Shown piece by piece: positions 37,026 to 45,305 of a stretch of 64,000 nucleotides of DNA. The stretch is from Marinobacter sp. C7. GTDB lineage: Bacteria; Pseudomonadota; Gammaproteobacteria; Pseudomonadales; Oleiphilaceae. Location of the stretch: positions 1,116,001 through 1,180,000 of the forward strand of contig NZ_JAKQZH010000001.1 in NCBI RefSeq assembly GCF_022343555.1. Direction: 5' to 3'. Under the pieces are notes generated by a model, which saw only the letters and a program-made list of their open reading frames with translations, made no database searches and was not told the origin of the DNA. A program made the translations under genes and the position numbers. Position 1 is the stretch's first letter. Each line of letters opens with the position of its first letter.

Positions 37026-38653
37026 CGGCCACGTTGTTGCTGCAGGCCAGGACCAGTTCTTCCCGGCTGCCGGCGAAGGTGCTGCTGCCGGTTGGCGGAA
37101 TGCCTTTGGCGGTGCTGGCGGCCCGTCGTGCCGGAAATACCGGGCATCGGGTCCTTGTCGTTACTTCCCGTGAAACGTCGGACGATGTGCTTTGTGGTGT
37201 CCTGGAGGACTGGGGCACCGACTGTTTTCGGGGCGATCTGGAGAATACCCTGAAGCGATTTGTTGACGCACTTCAGGGCGTACCCGATGAGCACGTGGTG
37301 GTCCGCCTGACCGGAGACAATGTGTTTCCCGATGGCAGGTTCATCGACGAGATGCTCGAAGACTTCGAAAGGCGGGATGTTGCCTACCTTTGCTGCGGAG
37401 GCGAGGCGTCAGGTCTTCCTTACGGTGTCAGCGCCGAAATCACCCGGGCCGGGCTTCTGCGTGAAGCTCACCGTAATACGGACTCTGCGGCAGACCGCGA
37501 ACACGTTACTCCCTGGGTTATCCGGCACTATGGCCGGAATACGTTTGACCGATACCAGGCCCGTGGCATGGGCCAGTATCGCTGCACGGTTGATACGCTG
37601 GACGATTATCTGCGGGTTTCGAGGGTATTTGCGGGAATTGAGGATCCCGCCGATGTTCCGCTGAACGAGTTGTTGGACCGACTGAAGCGGTATTCCGGTG
37701 ACGTGGTAACCCCCGAACCCGCACGCCGTCTGGTGCTGGGCACCGCCCAGTTCGGGTTGGACTATGGCATAGCAAACCGGGTTGGGCGCCCCGGGCGGGA
37801 TGTGGTGGATTCGTTGGTACGAACGGCTATCTCGAACGGGGTGCAGTACCTGGATACCGCCCGGGCCTATGGCAACAGCGAGAGGGCTCTTGGCAAAGCC
37901 CTTGCTGGAGGCTGGGGTTCCAGGGTGAAGGTTATTACCAAGTTGTCCCCGTTGGATGACTGCCCCGCTGATGCATCTCGCGAGGTGGCCAGGGTTTTTG
38001 CCGAACGCAGTGTGTATCAGTCCTGTCACGCTCTGGGGCTGTCGAGTCTGGATGTACTGATGCTGCACCGGGCCAGTCATCTGACGGCACATGGCGGCGA
38101 GGTCTGGGATGCCCTCCTCGGATTGCAGCAGCAAGGTGTGATTGGTGAATTGGGGGTGTCTGTCCAGTCCCCGCAGGAGGCGTTGGCGGCACTCGACCAT
38201 GAGGAGGTGACGTTCATCCAGTTGCCCTTCAATCTCCTGGATTACCGCTGGGATGAGGTTGTGCCGCGTATTGTGGAAGTTCGTCGGCATCGTGCCCTGG
38301 TGGTTCATGCCCGCAGTGCCTTGCTGCAGGGACTGTTGACCACGGAGGCAGAAGCGTTGTGGCGGAGGGCCCGGTGCGCGAATGCTTCGGAGGTTAATGC
38401 CTGGCTCAGGACCCGGACTGACGAATACGCCAGGGGTGATAAGGTTGAGTTGTGCCTTCGCTTCGCGCTGTCCCAGCCCTGGATTGATGGCGTCGTGGTG
38501 GGTGTCGACACCAGACAACAGTTGGTGGATAACCTTGTGAGAGCGGGTGCCAGGCGCTGGTCTGAAAAGGAGTTGGCCTCGATCATGAGAGATAGGCCCA
38601 CCGTACCACTGGATACCCTTGATCCCGCGACCTGGGAGAAAGCAAATGATTGA
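37022..38653 (+). CDS. pseF: PseF-type cytidylyltransferase fused to an aldo/keto reductase
   Basis: 543 residues in two parts. Residues 1-235 form a CMP-sugar synthetase of the SpsF/PseF type (LLLQARTSSSRLPAKVLLPV at the start, VVRLTGDNVFPDGRFIDEM in the core). This should activate pseudaminic acid as CMP-Pse. Residues from about 240 form an aldo/keto reductase (LVLGTAQFGLDYGIANRVG, YLDTARAYGNSERALGKAL, IGELGVSVQS). The reductase may modify the sugar or its precursor; its substrate is unknown. Stand-alone PseF is about 230 residues, so this is a true fusion. Confidence 0.88.
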   Translation: MTATLLLQARTSSSRLPAKVLLPVGGMPLAVLAARRAGNTGHRVLVVTSRETSDDVLCGVLEDWGTDCFRGDLENTLKRFVDALQGVPDEHVVVRLTGDNVFPDGRFIDEMLEDFERRDVAYLCCGGEASGLPYGVSAEITRAGLLREAHRNTDSAADREHVTPWVIRHYGRNTFDRYQARGMGQYRCTVDTLDDYLRVSRVFAGIEDPADVPLNELLDRLKRYSGDVVTPEPARRLVLGTAQFGLDYGIANRVGRPGRDVVDSLVRTAISNGVQYLDTARAYGNSERALGKALAGGWGSRVKVITKLSPLDDCPADASREVARVFAERSVYQSCHALGLSSLDVLMLHRASHLTAHGGEVWDALLGLQQQGVIGELGVSVQSPQEALAALDHEEVTFIQLPFNLLDYRWDEVVPRIVEVRRHRALVVHARSALLQGLLTTEAEALWRRARCANASEVNAWLRTRTDEYARGDKVELCLRFALSQPWIDGVVVGVDTRQQLVDNLVRAGARRWSEKELASIMRDRPTVPLDTLDPATWEKAND

Positions 38654-39446
38654 ACTGTCGCAGCGATTTTCACTGGAGCGGCGTCGCATTCTGGTCACCG
38701 GTGCGACCGGGTATCTGGGCACGGCAATGGCCCGAGGCCTGGCAGAGATGGGGGCGACGGTGTTTGTCCATGGCAGGGATGCGCGGCGGGTAGAGGAAGC
38801 TGTGGCGTCTCTAAGGGAAAGGCAACTGGATGCGTTGCCAGCTGTTTTCGATCTCAATGATGATGAGGCCGTCCGTAACTGGTTTGCCGGGTACGGCGAA
38901 CATGCCCTGCATGGATTGGTCAATAACGCCTATGCCGGCGGGGCGGGTGCGATTGAGACGGCGACGGAAGGGGACTACCGGGACAGTTATGAAGTGTCGG
39001 TAGTTGCCGCCCACCGGCTGCTACAGCTGGCACTTCCTTCCTTGCGGGCTGCGGTTAGCGCGTGTGGCAGTGCGTCTGTGGTCAATGTCGGCTCCATGTA
39101 CGGAATGGTCAGTCCCGATCAGCGAGTTTATCCGGGCAAGGGGGCGGCCAATCCACCCTTTTATGGTGCTGCCAAGGCAGCGCTTTTGCAGTGGACCCGC
39201 TATGCGGCCTGTGAGTTCGGGGCTGAGGGGATTCGGGTCAATGCCATCTCACCGGGGCCATTTCCTTCCGAATCGGTACAGACTGCCAATCCTGAATTCG
39301 TAGAGACTCTGGCCGGCAAAGTGCCCATGGGCAGGATTGGTCAGGCTGATGAGCTTCAGGGGCCGTTGTCCTTTTTGATGTCGGATGCCTCCAGTTTTGT
39401 CAACGGTGCCAACCTCGTGGTCGATGGGGGCTGGACGTGCTGGTAG
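38646..39446 (+). CDS. SDR-family oxidoreductase in the pse operon
   Basis: 266 residues from ATG 38646, which overlaps the end of the fusion gene. ILVTGATGYLGTAMARGL is the nucleotide loop, GLVNNAYAGG replaces the usual NNAG, and the catalytic part has NVGSMYGMVSPD then YGAAKAALLQWTRYAA (Tyr/Lys). VNGANLVVDGGWT ends it. Similar SDRs (PtmA-like) occur in nonulosonic-acid clusters of flagellin modification loci, but the reaction is not established. It overlaps pseG by 10 nt. Confidence 0.82.
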   Translation: MIELSQRFSLERRRILVTGATGYLGTAMARGLAEMGATVFVHGRDARRVEEAVASLRERQLDALPAVFDLNDDEAVRNWFAGYGEHALHGLVNNAYAGGAGAIETATEGDYRDSYEVSVVAAHRLLQLALPSLRAAVSACGSASVVNVGSMYGMVSPDQRVYPGKGAANPPFYGAAKAALLQWTRYAACEFGAEGIRVNAISPGPFPSESVQTANPEFVETLAGKVPMGRIGQADELQGPLSFLMSDASSFVNGANLVVDGGWTCW

Positions 39447-40546
39447 TGTTCCGGGCCGACGCCTCTGTTGAGATCGGAACGGGGCATATGATGCGGTGCC
39501 TGACCCTTGCAGATGAACTCCGGCATCAGGGGCATCAGTGCTGTTTTATTTGCCGGGACCACGAAGGGCATTTGGGGGAGCTGATCGTTCGCAAGGGCTA
39601 TGAGCTCCATTTGCTGCCCGGTTCCAGGCGCGCCGGTGACCAGCCTGAAGAGGCGGCGAACAATCCCCACGCCGCATGGCTGGGTGTTTCCTGGCAGCAG
39701 GATGCAGAACAGACCCTGGAGGTGCTGTCTGCCATGGAGGCCGATTGGCAGGTGGTGGACCATTACGCCCTGGATGCCGATTGGGAACGGTGCGTTGCAG
39801 AGTCGGTTGACCGGATTTTGGTGATTGATGACCTTGCTGACCGCGATCATGAATGCAGCGTGTTGCTGGATCAGAATCTGGGGCGTGTGGCCTCCGATTA
39901 TGATCAGAGAGTGTCGGCTGACTGCCTCCGTCTGATCGGCCCAACGTTCTCCCTCTTGCGCCCGGAGTTTGCGCGGCTTCGCGGACAAAGTCTGGAGCGG
40001 CGCCAAGATCCCGAGGTCAGGCGCATCCTGGTTTCTCTGGGTGGCGTGGATCGGGACAATGTTACCGGGCGTGTCCTGGATGCGCTGAAGGAGACGTCGC
40101 TACCGCCGGAAACGGAGCTGGATATCATTATGGGCGCCTCGGCACCTCACCTGGCAGAGGTGCAGGTACAAGCCGCTGAAATGCCCTTCAGGGCAACTGT
40201 TCAGGTCAACGTCAGCGATATGGCAGAACGCATGTGCCTCGCGGATTTGTCCATCGGGGCAGCCGGGGGGACTTCCTGGGAACGGTGTTGTCTGGGGTTA
40301 CCGGCATTGCTGGTAGTGCTTGCCGATAACCAGGTGTCCGGCGCTGCTGCACTTGAGAGAGCCGGGGCTGCCCGCGTCATTGCTGGGCCGGATTCGCTTC
40401 AGGCGGAACTGCCTTCCGCATTGGCCGGAATGAGCGAGCCGGCGACACTCATGAGGATGAGTCACGCCGCCGCTCAGGTCACCGCCGGCGAAGGGGCTCG
40501 TCTTGTTGTGGATTCCATGGTGACCATCGCCGGGGGCGGACAATGA
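39437..40546 (+). CDS. pseG: UDP-2,4-diacetamido-2,4,6-trideoxy-beta-L-altropyranose hydrolase
   Basis: 369 residues, GTG start inside the upstream SDR gene. FRADASVEIGTGHMMRCLTL is the GT-B-like N-terminal motif with the catalytic His of PseG, followed by ICRDHEGHLGELI and the donor-side LVSLGGVDRDNVTGRVL. It hydrolyses the UDP bond with release of 2,4-diacetamido-2,4,6-trideoxy-L-altrose, the substrate of PseI. It overlaps pseH by 4 nt. Confidence 0.93.
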   Translation: MLVVFRADASVEIGTGHMMRCLTLADELRHQGHQCCFICRDHEGHLGELIVRKGYELHLLPGSRRAGDQPEEAANNPHAAWLGVSWQQDAEQTLEVLSAMEADWQVVDHYALDADWERCVAESVDRILVIDDLADRDHECSVLLDQNLGRVASDYDQRVSADCLRLIGPTFSLLRPEFARLRGQSLERRQDPEVRRILVSLGGVDRDNVTGRVLDALKETSLPPETELDIIMGASAPHLAEVQVQAAEMPFRATVQVNVSDMAERMCLADLSIGAAGGTSWERCCLGLPALLVVLADNQVSGAAALERAGAARVIAGPDSLQAELPSALAGMSEPATLMRMSHAAAQVTAGEGARLVVDSMVTIAGGGQ

Positions 40547-41067
40547 CAGACCATAAGCTCAGGCCAATGATGGAGGCAGATCTTGAGCAGGTCCTGGCCT
40601 GGCGCAACCATCCGGATGTACGTCGGTACATGTACACCACCCATGAAATCGGGCTTGAAGAGCATCGGGCCTGGTTCGCAAGGGCGAGCGAGAATCCCGC
40701 TGTCCACTTGCTCATTTACGAACACCGAGGCCAGGCCAGTGGCTTTGTGAATATTACCCTTGGTCGCAGCCCGACGGTGGCGGACTGGGGTTTTTATCTC
40801 TCACCGGATGCGGAGCGCGGCACCGGCCGGTCACTGGGGAAAGAAGCGCTAACATATGCCTTCGAAGAGCTTTGCCTTCACAAGGTTTGTGGTCAGGCTC
40901 TCGGGTTCAATGAGCGCTCCATCGCGTTTCATACAGCCCTGGGTTTTACCGAAGAGGGGCGTTTACGGGATCAGCATTTTGATGGGGCCGAGTACCACGA
41001 TGTGGTCTGTTTCGGGCTGCTGGATCATGAATGGCGGGTAAAGGTTAAGGAGCTGAATAATGAGTGA
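40543..41067 (+). CDS. pseH: UDP-4-amino-4,6-dideoxy-N-acetyl-beta-L-altrosamine N-acetyltransferase
   Basis: 174-residue GNAT protein. LAWRNHPDVRRYMYT at the start and GRSLGKEALTYAFEELCLHK with GFNERSIAFHTALGF in the acetyl-CoA core are typical of PseH. It acetylates the C4 amino group between PseC and PseG. It overlaps pseG and pseI by 4 and 8 nt. Confidence 0.93.
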   Translation: MTDHKLRPMMEADLEQVLAWRNHPDVRRYMYTTHEIGLEEHRAWFARASENPAVHLLIYEHRGQASGFVNITLGRSPTVADWGFYLSPDAERGTGRSLGKEALTYAFEELCLHKVCGQALGFNERSIAFHTALGFTEEGRLRDQHFDGAEYHDVVCFGLLDHEWRVKVKELNNE

Positions 41068-42124
41068 ACCGAAAATCGCAATTGCAGGGCGCGAAATCTC
41101 CCGCAATCAGCCTCCCTACATTATCGCCGAGCTTTCTGCCAATCATAACGGCAAGCTGGAAACAGCGTTACGGATCATCGATGAGGCCGCCAAAGCCGGT
41201 GCGGATGCCGTGAAGCTGCAGACCTATCGTCCGGACACCATCACCCTTGATTCCGATGCCGAAGATTTCCGGATCAAAGGTGGCCTGTGGGACGGCCGGA
41301 CACTGTATGAACTCTACGAAGAAGCCCATATGCCATGGGAGTGGCATAAGCCATTGTTCGAGCATGCTCGGAAGGTGGGTATCCCCATATTCAGCTCTCC
41401 CTTCGACACCACCGCGGTGGATCTGCTGGAGGATCTGAATGCTCCGGCGTACAAGATTGCATCTTTCGAGGCAGTGGACCTGCCGTTGATTCGCTATGTG
41501 GCGGCGACCGGGAAACCGATGATTATTTCCACTGGCATGGCCGACGCGGAGGAAATTGAAGAGGCCATCGCTGCGGCAAGGGAGGGTGGCTGCAAGGAAT
41601 TGGCCATCCTGCATTGTGTCAGTGGTTACCCGGCTCCGGCGGAAGACTATAACCTGCGGACAATTGGCGACATGATTGAGCGCTTCGGTCTCGTGACCGG
41701 GCTATCAGACCACACATTGGATAACACCACCGCGATTGCCAGCGTGGTACTGGGTGCCTCGATTATCGAGAAACACTTCACTCTCGACCGCAATGGCGGC
41801 GGCCCGGATGATAGCTTCTCTTTGGAACCAGAGGATCTTGCCAATCTGTGCCGGGACAGTAAAACGGCGTGGAAAGCCCTGGGCAAAGTGGATTACGGTC
41901 GCAAGTCCAGTGAGCAGGGCAATGCGCAGTTCCGGCGCTCTTTGTATTTTGTCGAAGACATGGACGCCGGAGCCGTTATCACCGCAGAGTCTGTGAGAAG
42001 TGTGCGTCCGGGCTTTGGGCTGGCGCCGAAATTTATGGACGAGGTGATTGGCAAAGTTGTTAATCAGGACGTTCGGAAGAATACGCCGGTCAGGGCTGAA
42101 GTGATTCGGGGGTGGACGCCCTAG
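41060..42124 (+). CDS. pseI: Pseudaminic acid synthase
   Basis: 354-residue NeuB-family synthase. YIIAELSANHNGKLETALRI and DAVKLQTYRPDTITLDSD in the TIM barrel, SSPFDTTAVDLLEDL, ILHCVSGYPAPAEDYNLRT, GLSDHTLD and KHFTLDRNGGGPDDSFSLEP. A C-terminal SAF domain (VRPGFGLAPKFMDEVIGK) caps the active site. It condenses the altrose derivative with phosphoenolpyruvate to give pseudaminic acid. LQTYRPDTIT and the PseB-type dehydratase favour pseudaminic over legionaminic acid. It ends the operon; repeats follow. Confidence 0.93.
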   Translation: MSEPKIAIAGREISRNQPPYIIAELSANHNGKLETALRIIDEAAKAGADAVKLQTYRPDTITLDSDAEDFRIKGGLWDGRTLYELYEEAHMPWEWHKPLFEHARKVGIPIFSSPFDTTAVDLLEDLNAPAYKIASFEAVDLPLIRYVAATGKPMIISTGMADAEEIEEAIAAAREGGCKELAILHCVSGYPAPAEDYNLRTIGDMIERFGLVTGLSDHTLDNTTAIASVVLGASIIEKHFTLDRNGGGPDDSFSLEPEDLANLCRDSKTAWKALGKVDYGRKSSEQGNAQFRRSLYFVEDMDAGAVITAESVRSVRPGFGLAPKFMDEVIGKVVNQDVRKNTPVRAEVIRGWTP

Positions 42125-42127
42125 AAT

Positions 42128-42257
42128 GGGGTCAGATGAAGGCTTTCATCAGATCCCAGTGCGGAGTTGAAGTTACCCAAGGGGTCTGAAGAACACTTTC
42201 TTCTGACCCCGAGTTCGATTTAAAAACGGGGTCAGATGAACAAGTTCATCAGACCCC
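42128..42257. repeat. Palindromic repeats (3 copies)
   Basis: Copies at 42128-42157 (GATGAA, loop GGCT, right arm ends ATCCC), 42181-42210 (GAAGAA, loop CACT) and 42228-42257 (GATGAA, loop CAAG). Spacers are short (23 and 17 nt). They fill the gap between pseI and tviB; an AAGGAGG Shine-Dalgarno for tviB follows. Confidence 0.93.
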
Positions 42258-42279
42258 TTACCAGATCCAAGGAGGAATA

Positions 42280-43542
42280 ATGAAAAAAATCGCGGTAATC
42301 GGCCTGGGTTACGTAGGCTTGCCGCTGGCGGCTGCGTTTGGTGAGAAGCGTGAGGTCGTGGGCTTTGATATCAACGGCAAGCGCATTGCCGAGCTGAAGG
42401 ACGGTGTGGATTTCACCCGGGAGGTGTCCCGGGAGGAGCTGGCGGCGGCCAAGGGGCTGTCGTTTACCGATCAGCTGGACGATATCGCCGATTGCCAGAT
42501 CTTCATCGTGACGGTGCCGACGCCGATTGATGAGTACAAGTCGCCGGATCTGACGCCGTTGATCAAGGCCAGCGAGAGCGTGGGCAAGGTGCTCAAGCGT
42601 GGCGACATTGTGATCTATGAGTCTACAGTGTTCCCGGGAGCGACGGAGGAGGTCTGCGTCCCGGTGCTGGAGAAGTTTTCAGGCTTGGTGTTCAATCAGG
42701 ACTTCTTTGCCGGTTACAGTCCGGAGCGGATCAACCCGGGGGATAAGGAGCACCGGGTAGCCTCCATCATGAAAGTGACCTCCGGCTCCACACCCGAGAT
42801 TGCAGAGGAAGTGGATGCGCTCTACGCAGAGGTGATTACTGCGGGTACGCACAAGGCCAGCTCCATCAAAGTGGCGGAAGCCGCGAAGGTCATCGAGAAC
42901 ACCCAGCGGGACCTCAATATTGCTTTGATGAATGAGCTTTCCATGATCTTCTCCCGGATGAAGATTGACACCCATGAAGTACTGGCGGCGGCCGGTACCA
43001 AGTGGAATTTCCTCCCGTTCAAGCCGGGGCTGGTGGGTGGCCATTGTATCGGGGTAGACCCGTATTATCTGACCCATAAGGCGCAGGCCATTGGCTATCA
43101 CCCGGAAATCATTCTGGCTGGTCGTCGGGTTAACGATAATATGGGGCCGTATGCAGCGGCCGAGTTGGTCAAGGCCATGATCAAGAAGGGGATGACAATT
43201 GCTGGTTCCAAAGTCTTGGTGATGGGCCTGACCTTTAAAGAGAACTGTCCGGATTTGCGAAATACCCGGGTAATTGATGTGATTCGGGAATTGGAAGATT
43301 TTGGTTGTCAGGTGGATGTGACCGATTGTTGGGCTGATAATGACGAAGCCCGGCATGAGTATGGTATTTCTCTGATTGATGAGCCTGAACAATCACAATA
43401 CGATGCCGTTTTCCTTGCGGTTCCTCATCGTGAATATGCAGAAAAGGCCAGTTCTGAATTGCGGGCATATATGAAGGGTGACGGCGTGCTTTTTGATTTG
43501 AAGGGTGTGCTTGCATTGGGAGAGGCCGACCTCCGGCTTTGA
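42280..43542 (+). CDS. tviB: UDP-N-acetylglucosamine 6-dehydrogenase (nucleotide sugar dehydrogenase)
   Basis: 420 residues. [17 protein letters not shown] is the NAD loop. [20 protein letters not shown] and [19 protein letters not shown] follow, then the active-site region [19 protein letters not shown] with the catalytic Cys, and [19 protein letters not shown] in the UDP-binding domain. The [14 protein letters not shown] form is typical of TviB/WbpO enzymes that make UDP-GlcNAcA or UDP-GalNAcA. A very strong SD precedes it and an intrinsic terminator follows, so it is a single-gene unit. Uronic acids made here could be substrates for the asparagine-synthase-like protein at 967. Confidence 0.92.
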   Translation: MKKIAVIGLGYVGLPLAAAFGEKREVVGFDINGKRIAELKDGVDFTREVSREELAAAKGLSFTDQLDDIADCQIFIVTVPTPIDEYKSPDLTPLIKASESVGKVLKRGDIVIYESTVFPGATEEVCVPVLEKFSGLVFNQDFFAGYSPERINPGDKEHRVASIMKVTSGSTPEIAEEVDALYAEVITAGTHKASSIKVAEAAKVIENTQRDLNIALMNELSMIFSRMKIDTHEVLAAAGTKWNFLPFKPGLVGGHCIGVDPYYLTHKAQAIGYHPEIILAGRRVNDNMGPYAAAELVKAMIKKGMTIAGSKVLVMGLTFKENCPDLRNTRVIDVIRELEDFGCQVDVTDCWADNDEARHEYGISLIDEPEQSQYDAVFLAVPHREYAEKASSELRAYMKGDGVLFDLKGVLALGEADLRL

Positions 43543-43566
43543 TTTCAATTATAAGTATATTCAACG

Positions 43567-43590
43567 AAGCCGCCTCTTGGCGGCTTTTTT
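43567..43590 (+). terminator. Intrinsic terminator after tviB
   Basis: Perfect 8-bp stem AAGCCGCC/GGCGGCTT with a TCTT loop and a run of six T residues, 24 nt after the tviB stop. Confidence 0.93.
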
Positions 43591-43708
43591 ATTTCAGTAT
43601 CTTCATCAAATATCTTTGCCAAATAAATTTTGTTTGACTATTATTCTTTTCGACTTCGAGTCAATTCCCTTTTTTTAAAACCCTTCTTCAAATAAGGTTT
43701 TTAATTCC

Positions 43709-44077
43709 ATGGCAAAGATTAACGACTACTACCAGAAAAAACAGCTTATGGAAAAGCTCGCGGCCGAGCTGGAGCAGCTCGAAAAAGACCAGGCCCTGAA
43801 AAAGGAACTGGACTTTGAAAACAAGGTTCGTGATTTGATGAAGGAATATGACAAGTCGCCGAAGGATGTACTTCAGATTCTTTCTGCTATTGATCCTTCG
43901 ATTGGTGGTACCAAAGCAGATTCCGGCGCCGGCAGCCGTCCGAAGCGCCCGATGAAGACCTACAAGAACCCGCATACCGGTGAAGTGGTTAAAACCCGTG
44001 GTGGTAACCACAAGACTCTGAATGAGTGGCGGGAGAAGTATGGTAAGGAAGCTGTGCAGAGTTGGCAGCAGGATTGA
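43709..44077 (+). CDS. MvaT/MvaU-family H-NS-like xenogeneic silencer
   Basis: 122 residues. The N-terminal half is a coiled-coil oligomerisation region (QLMEKLAAELEQLEKDQALK). The C-terminal DNA-binding part has TYKNPHTGEVVKTRGGNHKT and LNEWREKYGKEAVQSW, the MvaT layout with the AT-pincer Arg-Gly-Gly-Asn. These proteins coat AT-rich DNA and repress foreign genes. The AT-rich polysaccharide genes at 1-7 kb are plausible targets, but that is inference. The 118 nt upstream of its ATG is very AT-rich and likely holds its promoter, though no clear -35/-10 pair was found. Confidence 0.88.
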   Translation: MAKINDYYQKKQLMEKLAAELEQLEKDQALKKELDFENKVRDLMKEYDKSPKDVLQILSAIDPSIGGTKADSGAGSRPKRPMKTYKNPHTGEVVKTRGGNHKTLNEWREKYGKEAVQSWQQD

Positions 44078-44088
44078 TTTTTAAGAAA

Positions 44089-44172
44089 GGGGTCAGAAGA
44101 ATGAATTCTTCAGACCCCAGGGTTGGAGTCGAATTTGAAAATGGGGTCAGATGAAAGTTTTCATCTGACCCC
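44089..44172. repeat. Palindromic repeats (2 copies) beside the RAYT gene
   Basis: Copies at 44089-44118 (GAAGAA, loop TGAA) and 44143-44172 (GATGAA, loop AGTT). They lie between the mvaT-like stop and the 3' end of the minus-strand RAYT gene, 23 nt from the latter. Confidence 0.93.
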
Positions 44173-44194
44173 GTCTTAAATCAAATCTCCCTGT

Positions 44195-44848
44195 TTAAGC
44201 CCAAATCCCATATTTCCGCGCAATCTCTTTCCTGAAGTTTTCAGACCCCAAAACCTTCCCATTATTTACCGTTTTTCGAATGGCTTCTTTTGTATTTTCT
44301 GCCATCGGCCGGGCAAATAGTTGCCGGTATTGTCGCAGTCTTTCTTGCGGGTTTTTGTCCAGACCCAGATAAAGCGGGTGAGGCTGATGCATGGCGCTGG
44401 TTTTTCCGAGGCCGTGGCATTGGTAACTGGACCACCAGTGATCTTCGGGATTATTGACCATTCCCGCATTGACCGGATTCATTTCGATATAGCGCTGGCA
44501 GGTAAGCAGGTAGTTTTCTGAATCCACCAGGCAGGAGCGAAAGCGGCCTTCCTATAATCCGCCGGTTCGGTCATACCGTCTGTTGAAATAACGGACATAT
44601 CGCCGGCCAATGGCCTGCATGAATAATGAAATGCTTTTGTCGGTATCCGGGGTGGCGAGGAAATGAACGTGGTTGTCCATCAGGACCCACGCGTGCAGGG
44701 ATACGCCGTGTTCTTTGGCGTAGTTTTTCATCAGGTTTGTGTAGAAAGCCTGGTCGCTGTTTCCGTGGAATATGACCTGGCGGTTGTTGCCGCGCTGGAT
44801 GATGTGTTGAGGGATTCCGGCAGGGCAGAAGCGCTGGGTGCGGGGCAT
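44195..44848 (-). pseudogene. REP-associated tyrosine transposase (RAYT, IS200-like Y1 family) interrupted by an amber stop
   Basis: Reading from 44848 down, the first 98 residues hold GIPQHIIQRGNNRQVIFHG, the HUH metal motif in MDNHVHFLATPD, and RRYVRYFNRRYDRTGGL with the expected catalytic Tyr region. A TAG (44554-44552) then stops translation. The same frame continues for 118 codons with EGRFRSCLVDSENYLLTC, QRYIEMNPVNAGMV and the usual C-terminal region. RAYTs normally have Trp between GxL and EGRF, so a single TGG to TAG change explains the break. RAYT proteins are known to act on REP palindromes; repeats lie on both sides here. Confidence 0.88.
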
Positions 44849-44958
44849 TTCATCACATCCTTGTGACTGCTGGGTTCATTTGGTGGGGGACTTTAGGGGG
44901 TTAGGAGGGCCGGAACTGTGAACCCGGTCACGGAGTGGGGGATTGGTGGTGCGAAGTT

Positions 44959-45118
44959 GGGGTCAGAAGAAAGCGTTCTTCTGACCCCGTCTTTGAGTCT
45001 GACTCCGGACTTGGCCTGAAATTGGGGTCTGAAGAACGTTTTCTTCAGACCCCGTCGTTGAATCTGACTCCTGGTTGGGGCTGAAATCGGGGTCTGAAGA
45101 AGGCCTTCTTCAGACCCC
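44959..45118. repeat. Palindromic repeats (3 copies, exact 65-nt period)
   Basis: Copies at 44959-44988 (GAAGAA, loop AGCG), 45024-45053 (GAAGAA, loop CGTT) and 45089-45118 (GAAGAA, loop GGCC); all arms pair fully. The spacers share ...TCTGACTCCNG...GGNCTGAAATY. They sit in the divergent 457-nt gap (44849-45305) between the RAYT start and the exported-protein gene. No other gene was seen in that gap; 45119-45305 should hold the promoter of the next gene. Confidence 0.94.
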
Positions 45119-45305
45119 TGTGCCTGCGATTGTGAATAACCGCACACAAGCTGCTATCGCTTCTCGGATATAGTTCTCCCGTGGCTGATCAAAAAGAATC
45201 CAAAGTGGCCGCCTGCGATCGCTGGTAAAAAGAAGAATAAGCCGCGGTGGCAGTGGAGTCGGGCGTCGAAACTGGCTCTTGAACCTTTAATCAGAGATAC
45301 AACCT

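Noticed and set aside
34867..42124. Legionaminic acid pathway
   Set aside because: The dehydratase, transaminase, GNAT and hydrolase match PseB, C, H and G; no GlcN-1-P guanylyltransferase (PtmE type) or LegG-type epimerase is present.
44195..44527. C-terminal part of the transposase as a separate gene with its own start
   Set aside because: It is in the same frame as the upstream part with only one TAG between; the join reproduces the normal RAYT sequence.
44893..45147. 84-codon minus-strand open frame
   Set aside because: It is only the translation of three consecutive repeats; the peptide repeats itself with the 65-nt period.
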